Shown here: positions 1 through 12,720 of the stretch, one piece after another
Layout: the number at the start of each line of letters is the position of its first letter
How positions within the stretch are numbered: the first letter of the stretch is position 1
Assembly: GCA_950106755.1 (NCBI GenBank)
Contig: OX467090.1
Span: forward strand, 9,671,489-9,735,488
Direction of reading: 5' to 3'
Length of the DNA: 64,000 nt
DNA from: Climacium dendroides
Taxonomy: Eukaryota; Streptophyta; Bryopsida; Hypnales; Climaciaceae
Notes under the pieces: generated by a model
Seen by the model: the letters and a program-made list of their open reading frames with translations, nothing else
Databases searched by the model: none
Told to the model about the DNA's origin: nothing
Position numbers and translations under genes: made by a program

Positions 1-2253
1 AGAGCCGATCAGGTGGCGTTCGAGTGACTTGAACGGCCTGGTGCTAATATACCTCAGCATATTCCATCCCCCTGATCGATCGAACGGCCGAGCCTGCGAT
101 TGCAGAAGCGCGTCGCTGCTTCGATTTGAAGGCAACGGAGAATTTTTGTGAGCGGAATTGGATGGTGGAGAGTGAGGAGCGCCAGAAATTTCATGTACGT
201 CGGTTTTTGTAACTTCTCAAACGTTTGCACAATTTTTTCATCCAGATACTGTTTGTAATTTCTTGTGAGAATGGCGAGATTGAGAGTGGCGAGGTTTGTT
301 CTTGTTGCGATTTTTGGTGGAGAGGTGAGTTTGTTGATTGTCCATTTGATTGCGCATTCTAACTGATAAGAATTTGAGTTCAAATCCAGTTAAGGCATGA
401 AATTGTAGTGTCTTGGATTTAAGTTTCAAGGATTTAAGTTTTAAGCTGCCAGCTGACTTTTTTTCATTTCGTAGCAAAAATGGTAGAGAGTAGTTGAAAA
501 ACGCAGATGGCAAACCAGTCGATAACCTTAGGTTGTTGACACACTTCAATTTTCCTTGTTTCTGAAATTTTCAGAGTGTTTTTGGTGGTTCTTGGTCGCT
601 ATTTCTAAGAGCCATTTCGTGCATTTTCTGATTTCTTAAATAAGTGAGCACAAATCCGAGAAGCCGGAAAGTCATTCAGCAGTCTGTAATTTCTCATCGA
701 CTATTGAAGAAATGGTCTAGGTTGGAGAATTTATTCAGCTTTTACTCACCTTTTGCAATTATGAAGAATCCCGTACTATATGTATAATCTGGCTCCTGTG
801 ACCTCTGCAAAACTGTGTTTTCCTGAGCCCTGTTTAGTCTCATGTTTTCTGGTACAAGCTTTATTTTGTTTCCATGTGAATGCGGTGTACTGAGGTTTAT
901 GGCACTACCCTTAACCTGACGGAGGGTACTAATAACTAATCATTGCGCTCCTTCTAGGTCTAGGTCTACTCCTTGTGCATTTCATTACTTATCCTGTTGT
1001 CTGTGTTAGCATCTAGCTCAGTCTTATCATTGAACTAGTTGAAGGCTCCCTCTGACTTTGTGATGGATGGCTTTCTTCTGTCCTGTCACGGTGGTACTTT
1101 GGTACTCTCCTATTTCAGTGAAGACTGTCTTCATTGTTTTTTCCGTTATTAGGTACAGGAATATTTTGCTGGCATATCTTGGAACGCCTCCTTTTGACTC
1201 TCCTTTTGACGCACTTCTGTAAGATACCTCAGGGCACGTCATTTCTTAGGAGTGTTATATCCTCAACTATTATCTCTGAGCTAGATTTGAAGCTACAGAT
1301 GGACGATCTTCTGAAGCTCAATTTTACGATTTTGTCCTGAGGGTTTGAACGTAGGTCATCACAGATCTTGGATAGTAAGAAAAGAAATTCCCAGAGTATT
1401 AAGGAATGTATTCGTCTGATTGTAATGTATTTGGGAGGTGCAGTACTGAGCACCAACGAAATCTTGATTTCAATTGTATCACCTTAGAATTGGGATTTAT
1501 ATGCATGTTAGTGTAGAACCTAATACGGACGCTCCTGTTGTGCAGGTCTGGAGGAGGAGCCACGTAGCAATACGCCATAAAATCGCCAACTTCAAACTTT
1601 CCTTCACTATGAGGCATTTCAATAGAGTTGCGGCTTTGGAACTGTTGGAATGGTAGAGCATGAGTGGCGTCGACAGGACAGGTAAGGCCTCATCACTTCA
1701 TGAGTCACCACTCCTGAGTTATTGAGGGATGCTATGGTCTTAGCTTGGCTGAAGATTATCTAATTTGTCAGTATACTAATGGGATAGAGAATTTAGGACG
1801 ACAAAGGTGTGAAGCTCAGCCGGCCACATGGCACCGACATCTCCACTATGAAGCCCAAGTCCACTTTGTGCAAGATTAACTTAGTGTCACCCACAGTTCT
1901 TCAATTCTTTTGAGTAAATTAGTACGATACAGTAATATATCAGCTTGCGCTAATTTAAATAGTTTACAAATAGTGCGACCTTGGTAAATTAGTGTTAACA
2001 GGATAAATCAGTGATTTTAATTTTATGCTTCATTCCCTTTTTTGGTAATGTGAGTAGCTATATTGGAGAGATTTTGCACTGTGAATGTGAGCGGCTGATT
2101 TTGGTTATGGTAATCGATGTCAGAGACCTAAGTTCATGAGAACTCCAGTAGGTGGGACTATTGGGTATCGTTCGATAATAGAAATCTACACCTGCCCTGT
2201 TTTGTTCATTCCACTAACTTTAGACAAAGAAGTTTTTTTGTTTGTTGGTGCAC
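1..2253. other. Upstream region of the phosphatase gene, no confident coding sequence
   Basis: No protein in this stretch resembles a family I know. Several donor- and acceptor-like sites occur, for example an acceptor ending at 2253 just before the first recognisable coding exon and a GTAAGG donor near 1681. Part of it may therefore be promoter and intron-containing 5' leader of the phosphatase gene. The open frames at 54-383 and 1399-1617 (minus strand) are unrecognised and treated as chance. Confidence 0.4.
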
Positions 2254-2277
2254 AGCCGAGTAGACAATTGAGAAGCC

Positions 2278-3729
2278 ATGTCTTACTTTGTACCACCATG
2301 CAACTATGGTATGGTAGAATACGATCTCAGCCGTTCTGGACACTGCCACCAGCTGAATTTCCCCTTTCTTGAGCGGCTTAACCTCAAGACCATCATCTAC
2401 CTTTCTCACGACGAGCCGTCTCAACCGTTGTACGTGTACTTATGTTTTCTCTCGGGACTTGGGTTGAGAACATAAACGAGCAATTAAGCAGAATGCATGT
2501 AACATGAGAACTGCATTACTCAGATAGGGACAACAGCTTTTAGTCTCGTCATTTAAAATTTCGAGCGGTAACTTTCCACGGATACGTCAATGAGAACTTG
2601 TAACCGGCACATGATTTGCGTAAATAAACCGTTCTGAGACCTTTAAGATTAACAAATAATTTGGTGTAATTTCTGAGCAGCCTGAATTTCCTCGAGGATC
2701 AGGGAATCACGCTCATCCGGCCCCTGAGCCTTGATAATGGCATATCAGAGACAAGGCCCATGTCAGAGGCGGAAGTCCTGTTCGCTTTACAGGTTAACTC
2801 CTCTTCCTTGATTCTGGTCGAATTGCCCTGCTCTGTTCTAAGATTACTATCAAGTAGTTTCCTCTAGCTTCAAAATAGTACTCAAGGTGATTCCTTGAAT
2901 AATGAAACAGTCTCTTAAGAAAGTGATGCCACCGGCAGAAGCTTATACGTAACTGACATCTAGTGCAGGTGATGCTTTCTCCACAGTACTACCCCCTGCA
3001 TGTGATGTGCAATTTCGGGCGCCACCGCACTGGTTAGTGACCTGACTTTGCGACATGTGTTCGGTCGTTCATAACGTTAAACAATGCAAGCCTTCAGGAC
3101 ATCAAACCAGCTGCATTACGAAATTCTAGTAACGTGTCAGCATAATACGAAGAAAAATATTTCAGGTTCACGAGAGTTGAAGTTGCCAGATCGTCTGAAA
3201 ATGACTGCATCATTTAACTAGATAGCCTCATCCTAGTGCAGGAACAATAGTGGGCTGTTTGCGGAAGCTCCAGAGATGGAGCTTGACAGCCATATTTGAA
3301 GAGTACCGACGTTACGCTGGCAACAAAGTTCGCATGCTCAATGAACAGGTGTGGTGCTCATTCTGTCCTCGTCCTCAACCTGAAGTTCACACTTAGACAA
3401 TAGTTAATATTCCATTCCTCGTTTACTTCTTGAGAACACATCACGAAATTGATACCGATATTTCATTTGGTTGAACCACTAAAGGTCTCTGTCGATAGCC
3501 GATTTTCATCTTTGAGGTTAACATATGTTCCTCTGTGTGCTGATCTAAGCCGGAACAAATTAGAAAACTGAAAAGCTTGTTATGTGATGATACGTACTTG
3601 AATGCACGATTCTATCTTGATATTATGCATCACTAAAGTGAGCAGGAAACTTGACAACTGCAGTTTATCGAGCTTTTTGACACAGACTTGGTCCGAATCC
3701 CACTTATGGACCGCCCGACTTGGCTCTGA
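2278..3729 (+). CDS. OCA/SIW14-type atypical dual-specificity (tyrosine) phosphatase
   Basis: Five exons join in phase: 2278-2429, 2681-2792, 2969-3032, 3242-3348 and 3664-3729, giving about 166 residues. Order: VPPCNYGMVEYDLSRSG near the N-terminus, NFPFLERLNLKTIIYL, NFLEDQGI, the catalytic loop CNFGRHRTG (Cys-x5-Arg), GCLRKLQRWSLTAIFEEY, and FIELFDTDLV before the TGA. This is the plant and fungal PFA-DSP/OCA fold, whose best-known members are inositol-pyrophosphate and phosphotyrosine phosphatases acting in the cytosol. The residue before the catalytic Cys is Met, where family members usually have His. The ATG at 2278 is chosen because an in-frame TGA lies just upstream. The upstream exon is probably untranslated leader. 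Substrate is not readable from sequence. Family assignment is secure; the exact N-terminus is less so. Confidence 0.88.
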
Positions 3730-4189
3730 TAACGTCGAAGTGGTACAATACTTTGTACCCCCGAGGCGTGCCGAAAGAGAGCTAGATAAAAGTCTTCAGT
3801 TGTTTTAGATATGTAGGCGTAGGTGATATTATTGAGTATGCGTATCCTGCAACATTGTTGCCGTTCAATTCCCATCACTTTAATTGTTGAACTACACCTA
3901 CTTTCCATTAGCTACTTCATATTTAAGCGCAGGCACTTAACCCTGTATCCCCTCGAAATACAACATTTCAACGATGTACACTCGTAGTTGAAGGCCGGTC
4001 ATTAGGGTTTCACACCCATCCATTTCTTGGGAACCTAGTAAGTACTTCTGACGGAAGCAGAGCCACATGCTGGCCGCAAGAGGAGCAAGAAAAGACAAGT
4101 TGGTGTTCGAATGCATTCTCTAATCCTATAGTCCAAATGGGCCAAACTCCTTTATAGCATTGCCGGTCCATTTCCGCCCAAGAATGTTA
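3730..4189. other. Phosphatase 3' flank
   Basis: Sequence after the phosphatase stop codon, probably 3' UTR followed by spacer. I see no further gene. Confidence 0.4.
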
Positions 4190-4330
4190 GTCCCAACCAG
4201 GGCTTTTTTTTTGGGCGAAATTTCGCCACTGTCAGAAATCTGACCTCTCTGGCTTCGTCACTCCAAAAACTGGCCTCTGTAGTGAGGCCAACAGGGGGGA
4301 CACTGGTCCAAAAAAAGCCCTGGTCCCAAC
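4190..4330. mobile_element. hAT-type MITE, copy 1, with 8-bp target duplication
   Basis: A 125-bp element at 4198-4322 begins CAGGGCTTTTTTTTTGG and ends CCAAAAAAAGCCCTG, which are terminal inverted repeats. It is flanked by the perfect direct repeat GTCCCAAC at 4190-4197 and 4323-4330. An 8-bp duplication plus CAGGG-type ends is the signature of hAT transposition. The interior contains the self-complementary GCGAAATTTCGC and no coding capacity. A second copy in the opposite orientation is at 49005-49149. Confidence 0.9.
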
Positions 4331-4789
4331 GGTATTCACAACTAAAGGCAAAACAATACACTCAACGGTACTTATGTGGACTCTGGTCGCTATTGCTAAG
4401 TCAACTCTCTCCTTGCTATCCCAACTTCACCATTCACAAGCTCTCAAGGGATTGACGGCTTCGATTGTGAATTACGTAGCACAGAGAAGGAATTCCACAC
4501 AATAGCAGAGTAAAAATTGTCAGTCCATAAAATACTGCAGCAAGAGTAAGACACAATTTCATTTCCAGAAAACACCCGAAGATCACATAGCATATACATG
4601 AAGAAAACCCATCCAACCCTGATCAAGTGGTGATCACAATTAATCATATTCAGCTCGGAACTACCATGGGGTGAAAGCAAATATAGGTGAAAAGAGATGT
4701 GCATTCTCAAAACCGAGGTAGGCCATTACATTAAGAAATTGATGCTGACCAACATGAGAGAAAGAACCTCATCCACAACTCTAAGATCC
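4331..4789. other. Spacer and RPL15 3' flank
   Basis: The part nearest 4789 is the likely 3' UTR of the minus-strand RPL15 gene. Short open frames at 4434-4710 are AT-rich and unrecognised. Confidence 0.4.
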
Positions 4790-6303
4790 TCATCGGTAAC
4801 GCTTGAGAGACAGGGTGTTGTTGCGCTTCCAGGTGGCACGGATTGAAGGGCGAGCCTTGGTGTACAAGTGTCCTCTGCCGCGAAGACCACGGTACTTCTT
4901 GCCTGCCGAGGTCAGTCCACGCAACTCACGGTGCTTGTGCACCGGGTTCACGATCCAGTTGATGCGCGGGTCCTTGCGGATGACTGTGTGCTGTGGGTCC
5001 ACCAAGATGATTTCGAAGTACTTGTAGGTCGAGTCCTGCGAACAGAGAGCATTTGCGTTCGATTAAGGCATTCAATCCACACGTATTACAAAGACAAAAG
5101 AAAAGCTAACGAGTTCCCGCAGAATACTTGGAACAATTATTATGACGATAGTTCATTTCAAATTCGAAGGACCCTACCTAGTGCAGCACGAGGTAAGAAA
5201 TGGTATAAAAACTGATTGATTCATGATCTTCTAAACTATCACACTGCAGCTGATACACCAACCTGACAGTCATGAATGCCAAACAGATGGCTACTTACAA
5301 GATAGAATAGCAATTATATATAGGATCAACCAATGAGCATTAGTGGGGATGGAATCGTGCACATTGTGGAACCTCATTATTAGAATGCAATAGCTTACCT
5401 AATTGTGAAAGTGACAAAAACTTTGGTGTGGTACCAAAATTGAAATGAGCATATCCATCTTGAGTCTAACAAGAAGATTGCCACAGAGCATAGACAATGG
5501 TATGTGAGTACAGACCTGGTTGATCCAGTACGAATTCAAAACCCTAAGGCCTCCAAGCTTGCGTCCAGCACGCTCCTCAGCAACAGACCTCAAATTACGC
5601 TGGAACTTGAGCTGTGTAATACCCTGGTTCTTGGGCTTTCCATACACAATACCCTTAGCCACCGGCCTCTTCCTGCCTCCACGGCGGACGCGAACACGGT
5701 AGACGACGTATCCCTACAGGTCAGAATAAAAGAGTCCATCACAAAGGAACAAAATATCATACCAAGATCCGATTGAATTCTGACCTAAATATACTTTCTT
5801 GTGACCACAAAATCGATCATAAAGAATTCGAATTGCTCAGTGAAACAGAAAACATGCGTCAGCTTACGCCATTCGACAAAGCCCAGATCAGAAGCTCGGT
5901 GTGGAAACCCTAACCAACGCAAACAATTAAAAAAACTGCACACAGCTGGAAGATATTGGAGCGGTGAATGCAAAATTGCAAATTCCAGGTGCAAACTGAC
6001 CTGCTTAGCCTTGTAACCCAAACGGCGAGCCTTGTCAGGTCGGCTGGGGCGAGTGACGCGGACAATGCCGGGCAGCTGCCTGAACTCCCAGCAGCGCACA
6101 CGAAGCAAGAAACGCAACACATCGGACTGCTTCTTCCTCCACAGCTCCTCAATGTACTTGTACGCACCTGTACAACCAATCATGCAAACATGCCTCAACA
6201 TCCACACACCCTTTAAGAACTTATTTTTTTCAAGTGAAGGGAACAGGGAAGAAGTATATGCACGACTTGGAGAGTGAGAGTGGAGAAATAGAGGCGTACC
6301 CAT
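4790..6303 (-). CDS. RPL15: 60S ribosomal protein L15 (eL15)
   Basis: Four exons on the minus strand: 6300-6303 (ATGG), 6001-6167, 5516-5713 and 4790-5035. All junctions are GT-AG and in phase. The spliced product is 204 residues, the usual plant eL15 length. Landmarks: [91 protein letters not shown] and a basic C-terminus ending SLKRYR. It is a structural protein of the large cytosolic ribosomal subunit. The first coding exon holds only the initiator codon plus one base, a split known in ribosomal protein genes. Nothing is missing or broken. The gene is in tail-to-tail orientation with the phosphatase gene, about 1 kb apart. Confidence 0.97.
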
Positions 6304-6409
6304 CGTTGGAGAGAGGCCGCGCCTGTGGTGGAGCGTGGCTATGGCGATGGAGAATCGAAAAGGATTAGCACTGTCGAGCTTCTGCCACAATAAGCCCCGC
6401 CCCGGACCG

Positions 6410-6420
6410 AAACCCTAAAA
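6410..6420. promoter_or_regulatory. Telo-box in the RPL15 promoter or leader
   Basis: AAACCCTAAAA lies about 110 bp upstream of the RPL15 start codon. Telo-boxes (AAACCCTA) near the start of plant ribosomal protein genes are a known regulatory element. Position and match are good; function here is inferred. Confidence 0.6.
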
Positions 6421-9180
6421 CTCGCAAAAGCATATCCAGGGCTTGATCCAGGTGACGAAACTTGAGATACCTTACCCTTTGAGTATTTGAGTTGTTTTGT
6501 TTTGTTTTTTTCCCTGCTCAAACTTGTTGAAAGTGAATTCATGAACTTCTATGGTGGGTACCCCCAAATTGAGTTGTACCTTAAACTGCATCCTAAAATA
6601 AGCCCCAAAATGGTGTTCTAAGCATCTCTTGAAAATTATCAATGAATGAGATATGATGGCTTTGGATTACATCATTGTTATTACAGCTGACTACAAAGGC
6701 TTGAGCACTAACATTATATGACGATTTAAGTCTCTTGACATCTTTTAATATAAACTAAATTTTGAGTGGATTGATGCTTGTTGCTTGTTGAATTAAGAGT
6801 TGGCTTATTGCTATAAAAGCCTACATATTTTTTGGAATATTAATGACACAATTTTAGCTTCAATTCTTTCACTTCTAATACTTTGGGAAGGGGAGCTTTT
6901 GAAGGTTGATGCTTAATTTGAAGGCTACCTATGAGTTGTTTTAACCACTCTACTTTCATAACTTTGTATCTTTATTGTGGTATCATATTTGCAAGAATCA
7001 GAAAATTGATTGTACATTTCTTCTTTTTCTGCACATCTTTTTATTGTCTTGTTTCTATTATTAATTAATTTGGCCTTCAAATGATCTACAATCCAAGCTG
7101 TGATGGTTTATGGATGTACCCTCGGATGTACCCACTTTAATTAAAAACTTGGTGTATTTTTTGTTAAGGGTTAAAGGTTAGGTTTAGAGTTTAGGATTTA
7201 TTCCTGTATCAACTTTTAGGTGAAGATGGTCTAAGTCTAGACTATTATAGGAATTTTTATATTAATTTTTTAGCAACCTTGGGGGCAATCTTGTTGTCAA
7301 GGCCTATAGCATCTTGCAAAGTAAGACCATTAAAGTCATACAATAGTGAATTTATGATTTATTCTCTATTATTTGTCTTTTCAAGCATCATAACTATGAA
7401 ACCAAATAATAGTTTGTTTTTGTTTTTTTGTTTATCATTTCACCTCTGACACACTTTGATCAAATTTTTCAATTCATTGATTTGAGATTTAGTTTGTATT
7501 AAACTAAAATATGTTTTAAAATCTTATATCATATTACATATTCAAACTAAATAAATGAAAATAATAAATTATTAACATATTTAAATTATGGATTTCTAAT
7601 GTTTTAAATTTGTAAATTTATAAAAACATATTTCATAAATTGATAGTATTGCAAAAGTAGTGGAACCTTGTTTAAGCAAAAATCAACAAAAAAATAAGGT
7701 TGTTTAACCTAAATGATTAGAATTAAAACAATCACCTTGTCAAATGCCCCCTTAAACTAGAGGATGCATAATTAATTGTGGCTATAGATTCAAACAACTA
7801 AGACTTCAAATTTTAATTATGTAGGTTTAAAATATAATGTTTCAAATTTGTGAATCTCATCGTAGAATGGATCCTACAATAGCTCAAAATCTCAAATATG
7901 GATTCTATATAAATTAGTGCATAAATCATACTGTCAAGTTACGTTTTCTTTAACATTTTGTATATCTCCAAAATTTTTGATAAAAAATTCTAATCAAATA
8001 TAATAAATTGCATTCTTGTTCAAAATATCTATAAAATTTTGTTTAAAACTAAGCATTAATTTTAAAAAATATCCATGAAGAAAATTAAAATAAATAAATA
8101 ATACAATAGTATCCAAATTAATATTTTATAATTGTTATATTATTTATTTCTATAGTCCAACGCTAGTGGCCAATTGATGTTCTTGACATCTTCTTTTGGT
8201 CTTTTCTTTACTTTGATATCCTTTTGCTACCGTTTCCAAACTTTGATTTATAGTGACTATTTTTTTAAATTATAAAAAGGGATTCATTAAACAAATCATT
8301 TAAGCAGATTTCAAACCTCACATGTGAATATCATTGCATCATTGAATTCCCTGTTAAATTCTTATATTTTATTTAAATCAATTCTATTTTTATTTTATTT
8401 TTAAACATTCACTATGAAAAGCAATTATAAAATGGGACTTGAGAGTAGTTTTTTCGTCGAGTCTTTGAATTTTGTTTTTTGATTAAAATGTTATTGAACA
8501 AACTTTTTAAAATTCCTTTCAAATTTCAACTACAGTAGAATTCTTTTATTAATTTATAAATCATTTACCATGCCTTGGCAATATACAATATTTGTCAATT
8601 GAAAGCTTAGTATAAAAACAAGATAATCTTCTAACGTTATTGTATCCAAAAGAAGAAATGGAATCCCCTATAGCATATTTTGAACAAACATAATGATAAT
8701 CATTACAATAAGACCAATCTAATATATTGAATTTAAATATGAACAAATGATCAAAAGTAGTTGCTTTTGTATTTATAGTAGTTAAAAGAAACCATTTCGA
8801 AGCTTTAAGCTGAGTGACAAACCAATCAATAGAAAAAAAAAAACTAAATAAAATTCGAAGCCCACCAACTCCTCCAACACTAAAGATAATGATAAGTACA
8901 CCTAGTTGTGGCTTAATTCTCAAACCAACCCTACAGATTGTTGCCTAGAATGTAAAGTAGTCATTGCCTAGATCAAAAGGAAAGACACTTTGCATTTTCA
9001 AAAGCTATATGGGAAAAAGTGTGAATAAGAACCTTATTCAACAATGAATGAAGTGCTACAATGCTAGAAGGATAAAGTCTTTTGTACCCTAGCTCTTTCT
9101 TTTGATCAATTTTCAGTGCACCTACTTTCAGCACTTATTAAAAAATAAATTCATAGATAATTACTATGATATCCCAAAAT
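6421..9180. other. AT-rich intergenic region
   Basis: Long A/T-rich stretch with no open frame I can connect to a protein family. The 120-codon minus-strand frame at 8561-8923 is low-complexity, AT-driven and unrecognised. Confidence 0.6.
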
Positions 9181-10811
9181 CTTGACATTCTCAAAGTATG
9201 AAGAATCTCCTTTTGACTCCCAACAAGACTCACTAGAAAATTTCAACAATTTAATAATAGGACCCACGCTTATTCGGACGGTGTTAGGTGTCGTTACCTT
9301 CCTTCCACGCAACTCCTCCCGCTTTCCCAGCCGGCAACCCCCACTCACGCCATTTGAATCGCTCTCTGCTGTTGCGGAGAATTCGAACTTTCTTGTGCCC
9401 GTGACGGATTCTCGCTAAACTCGGAGACATAAGAGGTTCGCATGCTGTTGACGTACTTCATTCTATTCCATTTGGCTTCTTCTTTCTTCCTCGAGTTTCT
9501 GTGTTGGAGTGCGTGGTTTCAGGGTTTTTCGATTTGTCAAATTTGGTTGGGTTTTCAGGATTTCGCCGTAGCTGCTCGGTATTACTACACCAAATCCTAT
9601 TTGAATCGAAGGACAATGAGTCATGCAAGGAAATCATTTGCAAGTTAAGATTTCGAAATTTCGAAAATTTCGAAAACTTGATAAACTTGAAAATTTGAAA
9701 GTTTATTGAGCTTCGAAGGGTATAAATTCTCAGAATTATGTTTAAATTTAGGCTGTGGTTCTGTAAGAGTCTCGAGCTGTTTGTACTGGTGTAGGTGACC
9801 TGGAGTTCTCAATGACGTATTCAGCAAGCTATGCATCTGTAGTATCTAAAATTTCTGATGAAATGGTTTGTTTTTCAGCAAGAGTTTGTGTCAATGTTAG
9901 AATTCACGTAGACTTGCAATTGGGGATCACGAATTTTTTTCTTTTGTTGTCTGTCCGAGTTTGTTTTAGTGAAGGTATTTGAATCTAGGTTGTAGATTAG
10001 AATGATTGATAGAGACACTTTGTGTACTAAATTCCTAAGTATGGTGCTTTAGATTTGAGTTCTTAACGATCAAATCTATGTTCCTCTATTTATTTTATTT
10101 TTTATTTTATTTTTATTTTCTGTACTGTGCTTGGACTTTATGCCGATCTGGCTTGTGTTTGTGAGTCCCGGAGTTCTGAAATGGTGGTTGTTCTCGAAAG
10201 GTGGATGGCAGGTGGAGGACGGGACTGAAATGCTTGAGGTGTTGAGGCGCTCATGTGTGCGTGCGAATCCGAGGGTTGGTTAGAGTATATTATCTTATAT
10301 GCAAAATCTACGGCTTTGCAGTTGGATATACCGGATTCCTACCCTTCAGCTGCAAAGGAAAAACGCATGTATGGGGTGCGTTCTTCCTCTACGTCACTTG
10401 GATCCCTCCTTAGTTCAATACTACTTTATGGTTTTAGCACTTGATCATTTGCTGGGAATGACCACGTGAAGCGCGCGTAACATTCTTTAACCCTTAAACG
10501 CTTGAAAGTCCGTATTCTGGATAATGATCACAGTGCCTCAAGACAATAGTTTAGACCGAATAACTTCTCATTCATCCAAAGTGATACGTGAATCAGTTTG
10601 GTGATTCTTGTATCAGCTCCCTTATGATCAATTTCATGGAATTGAGTGAAATAATATGTTTGTTCAAAATTGATAGCAAAAATGAACATAAATTCCAATA
10701 AATTATTCAGGCGTTAAAGGGTCAAGGATCCTCTGCACTCAGCACTTTAATTCTATTTAATGTTTAGCTAAGTTTGTGTGTTGACGTGCTATCTTGCCAT
10801 TAAGAACATAG
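9181..10811 (+). promoter_or_regulatory. Probable promoter and 5' leader of the Gag1-like gene
   Basis: Composition changes near 9250-9440 to a more GC-rich, CT-rich stretch typical of a plant leader, followed by intron-like sequence up to the first recognisable coding exon. The initiator codon of the downstream gene must lie in this region but I could not place it. Confidence 0.35.
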
Positions 10812-12720
10812 GAAAGAGTAAACAGGAGCTGTATTGGATTAGAAGATTGCTTAATGAACTTCAAGCTGCAATCTCAGAATGCAATGTTGCTTTCGCTTCT
10901 CAAAGTGAAAAGGTGCATCCTTCAAGGAATTGCTTGCTTCGTTCTTCTGATATTTGTTATTCTCTCATAAGCGTCTGTGTTGCATCAGTGGTTGTTTAGG
11001 AGGGTATGTGCGGCCTCCTCCTGCCGCAGCTTTGCCGGAGCAGGCAAACCGACCGTTCAAAAGAAGGTCCAACCGACGGTTACGTGGCCCATCTGCTCGC
11101 TCTTGTCAAGACTGGTGGATGTCTAGTTCTAATGAGATGGGCGACAATCGATCTGTTCTCAATTCCCAAGCGCTAAGAAATTTTTCAAAATCTTTCAACG
11201 ATTGTCAGAAATCTGGCACAGCTAGTCGTACCAATGACAAGTTCTCTTTTGAGAATCTTGGTATTTCCTTTTGCCCTCTTCTTTTAGTTTGACCATCACT
11301 GCTTTGTAAGTCCTGTTGAGTGAGAGCTTCTGACGTATGTATCTTTAGTTTGATTCAAATAGTGTAAACCATTCGTGGTTGTAGTTCCCTTAAGCCTTAT
11401 AGAATGATTCTTTTCTCATTTGGCCCTCAGGACTTTAGATCCCTGTATTCACCATTGAACTACTCCTTCAGGGGGGATTTTGATTTTGCATGATGATAGT
11501 TATAGTATGTGATAATAGATTTCCTTGTTGACACAAACTTGGAATCTTGATAAGTGAATGACACATGGATGGTCAACTACTTGGGAACTGAATGGGACTC
11601 AGGGATTAAATCAGCAAAGTTTTCTTCTAAATAAATGGTCTTTCTAATCGTAGTGCCCCTTTGATTCTTAAATATTTTGACGTATTTCTATCTTGTGATG
11701 GAAATTTTCGAAAACATGCAAGGGTTGATCTGAATTCTTGGATCTCAACAGCTTTAGCTAATTGGCACAAACAACGACAAGAGTGGGTTGGCAGTCGGAA
11801 GCCTGAACCACGACAACTGCGTGAACCTGTTATCAGGTGCGGCAATTGTTGATTCACTGTGTCTCACCCTTCTTTTTTAATATTTTAAGATTGAGATGTT
11901 GTTGGATGTTTTATGAAACAGGCTGAGCATAAAGTGTACGGTACTTGTTAAATTACCTCTTCAGAAGATAATAGAGAAATTTTATGCTAACTTCATGTAT
12001 CAACATGTAATTTGCGCTGTGTTAGACAATCTGTATCCTTCTTAAATGGAATTGTGTATGCCAAGGTTACGATGGATTTGCTCAAGTGCTTTACCGTGGT
12101 GACTGCTGAGTTACAGATGGAGTGCAACCTATGAGGATCTACTTGGCACAAGTCGTCCCTTTACAGAGCCTGTGCCTCTTCCTGTACGTCCCACCGTGAC
12201 ACCCTCTCTCGCAGTTCTACAATGTTCTTTTTTAATTATCAAGTCTGGATTTGCTACTCTTGAAGGGGTCCCCCAATTTACGTGCTTTCAAGCTTTTCTG
12301 CTTTGTGACTTGCCATGACATTGTTATCCAATACTAGCCGGGTATCTTCGCGTCTCACACTAATGGATGATCACACATATCGGAATCCATTAGTGTGGTC
12401 TTTACTTCCGGTAGTGATGCCAATCTTCAGTCACAGCTCTTTAATATGACATGTTCGGGAAACCCTAATGAAAAGCTGTCACTTAGTCACTCCTCACAAG
12501 CTCGAGATTTCAAGTCTCCAGTGATAGATACAATATTTGCCATACTATGGAGTGTCCCATTAACGAGGCTTAACGGTAATCCTTCTTTAGAATCCCGAGG
12601 AAAATTATTCCGTCATAGTGAATGCATGATGTGGGAAATTGGTTATGCTTTATTTGCTTGTCACAGGAAATGGTAGACTTTTTGGTGGACGTCTGGGAGC
12701 AAGAAGGCTTATACGGATGA
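10812..12720 (+). CDS. Gag1-like clamp domain (DUF4050) protein
   Basis: In-phase exons: 10812-10912 (tentative), 10972-11260, 11752-11836, 12117-12183 and 12667-12720. The product carries the plant family's hallmarks in order: a Cys-rich CCISGCLGG start followed by a proline patch, DWWMSSSNEMGDNRS, the clamp core FENLALANWHKQRQEWVG, RQLREPVIRWSATYEDLLG, RPFTEPVPLP, and the C-terminal EMVDFLVDVWEQEGLYG before the TGA at 12718. Family members are small plant proteins of poorly known function. The match to the conserved FVNHGLLLWNQTRQQWVG block decides the acceptor at 11751, which restores the frame. The initiator exon was not found, so the N-terminus is incomplete. No damage is seen in the conserved half. 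Confidence 0.82.

Noticed and set aside
1399..1617. 72-codon minus-strand frame (EGKFEVGDFMAYCYVAPP)
   Set aside because: Looks protein-like in composition but matches no family I know and has no supported exon partners.
5785..6390. 201-codon minus-strand frame
   Set aside because: It is RPL15 exon 2 read through into both flanking introns and leader; only 6001-6167 and 6300-6303 are coding.
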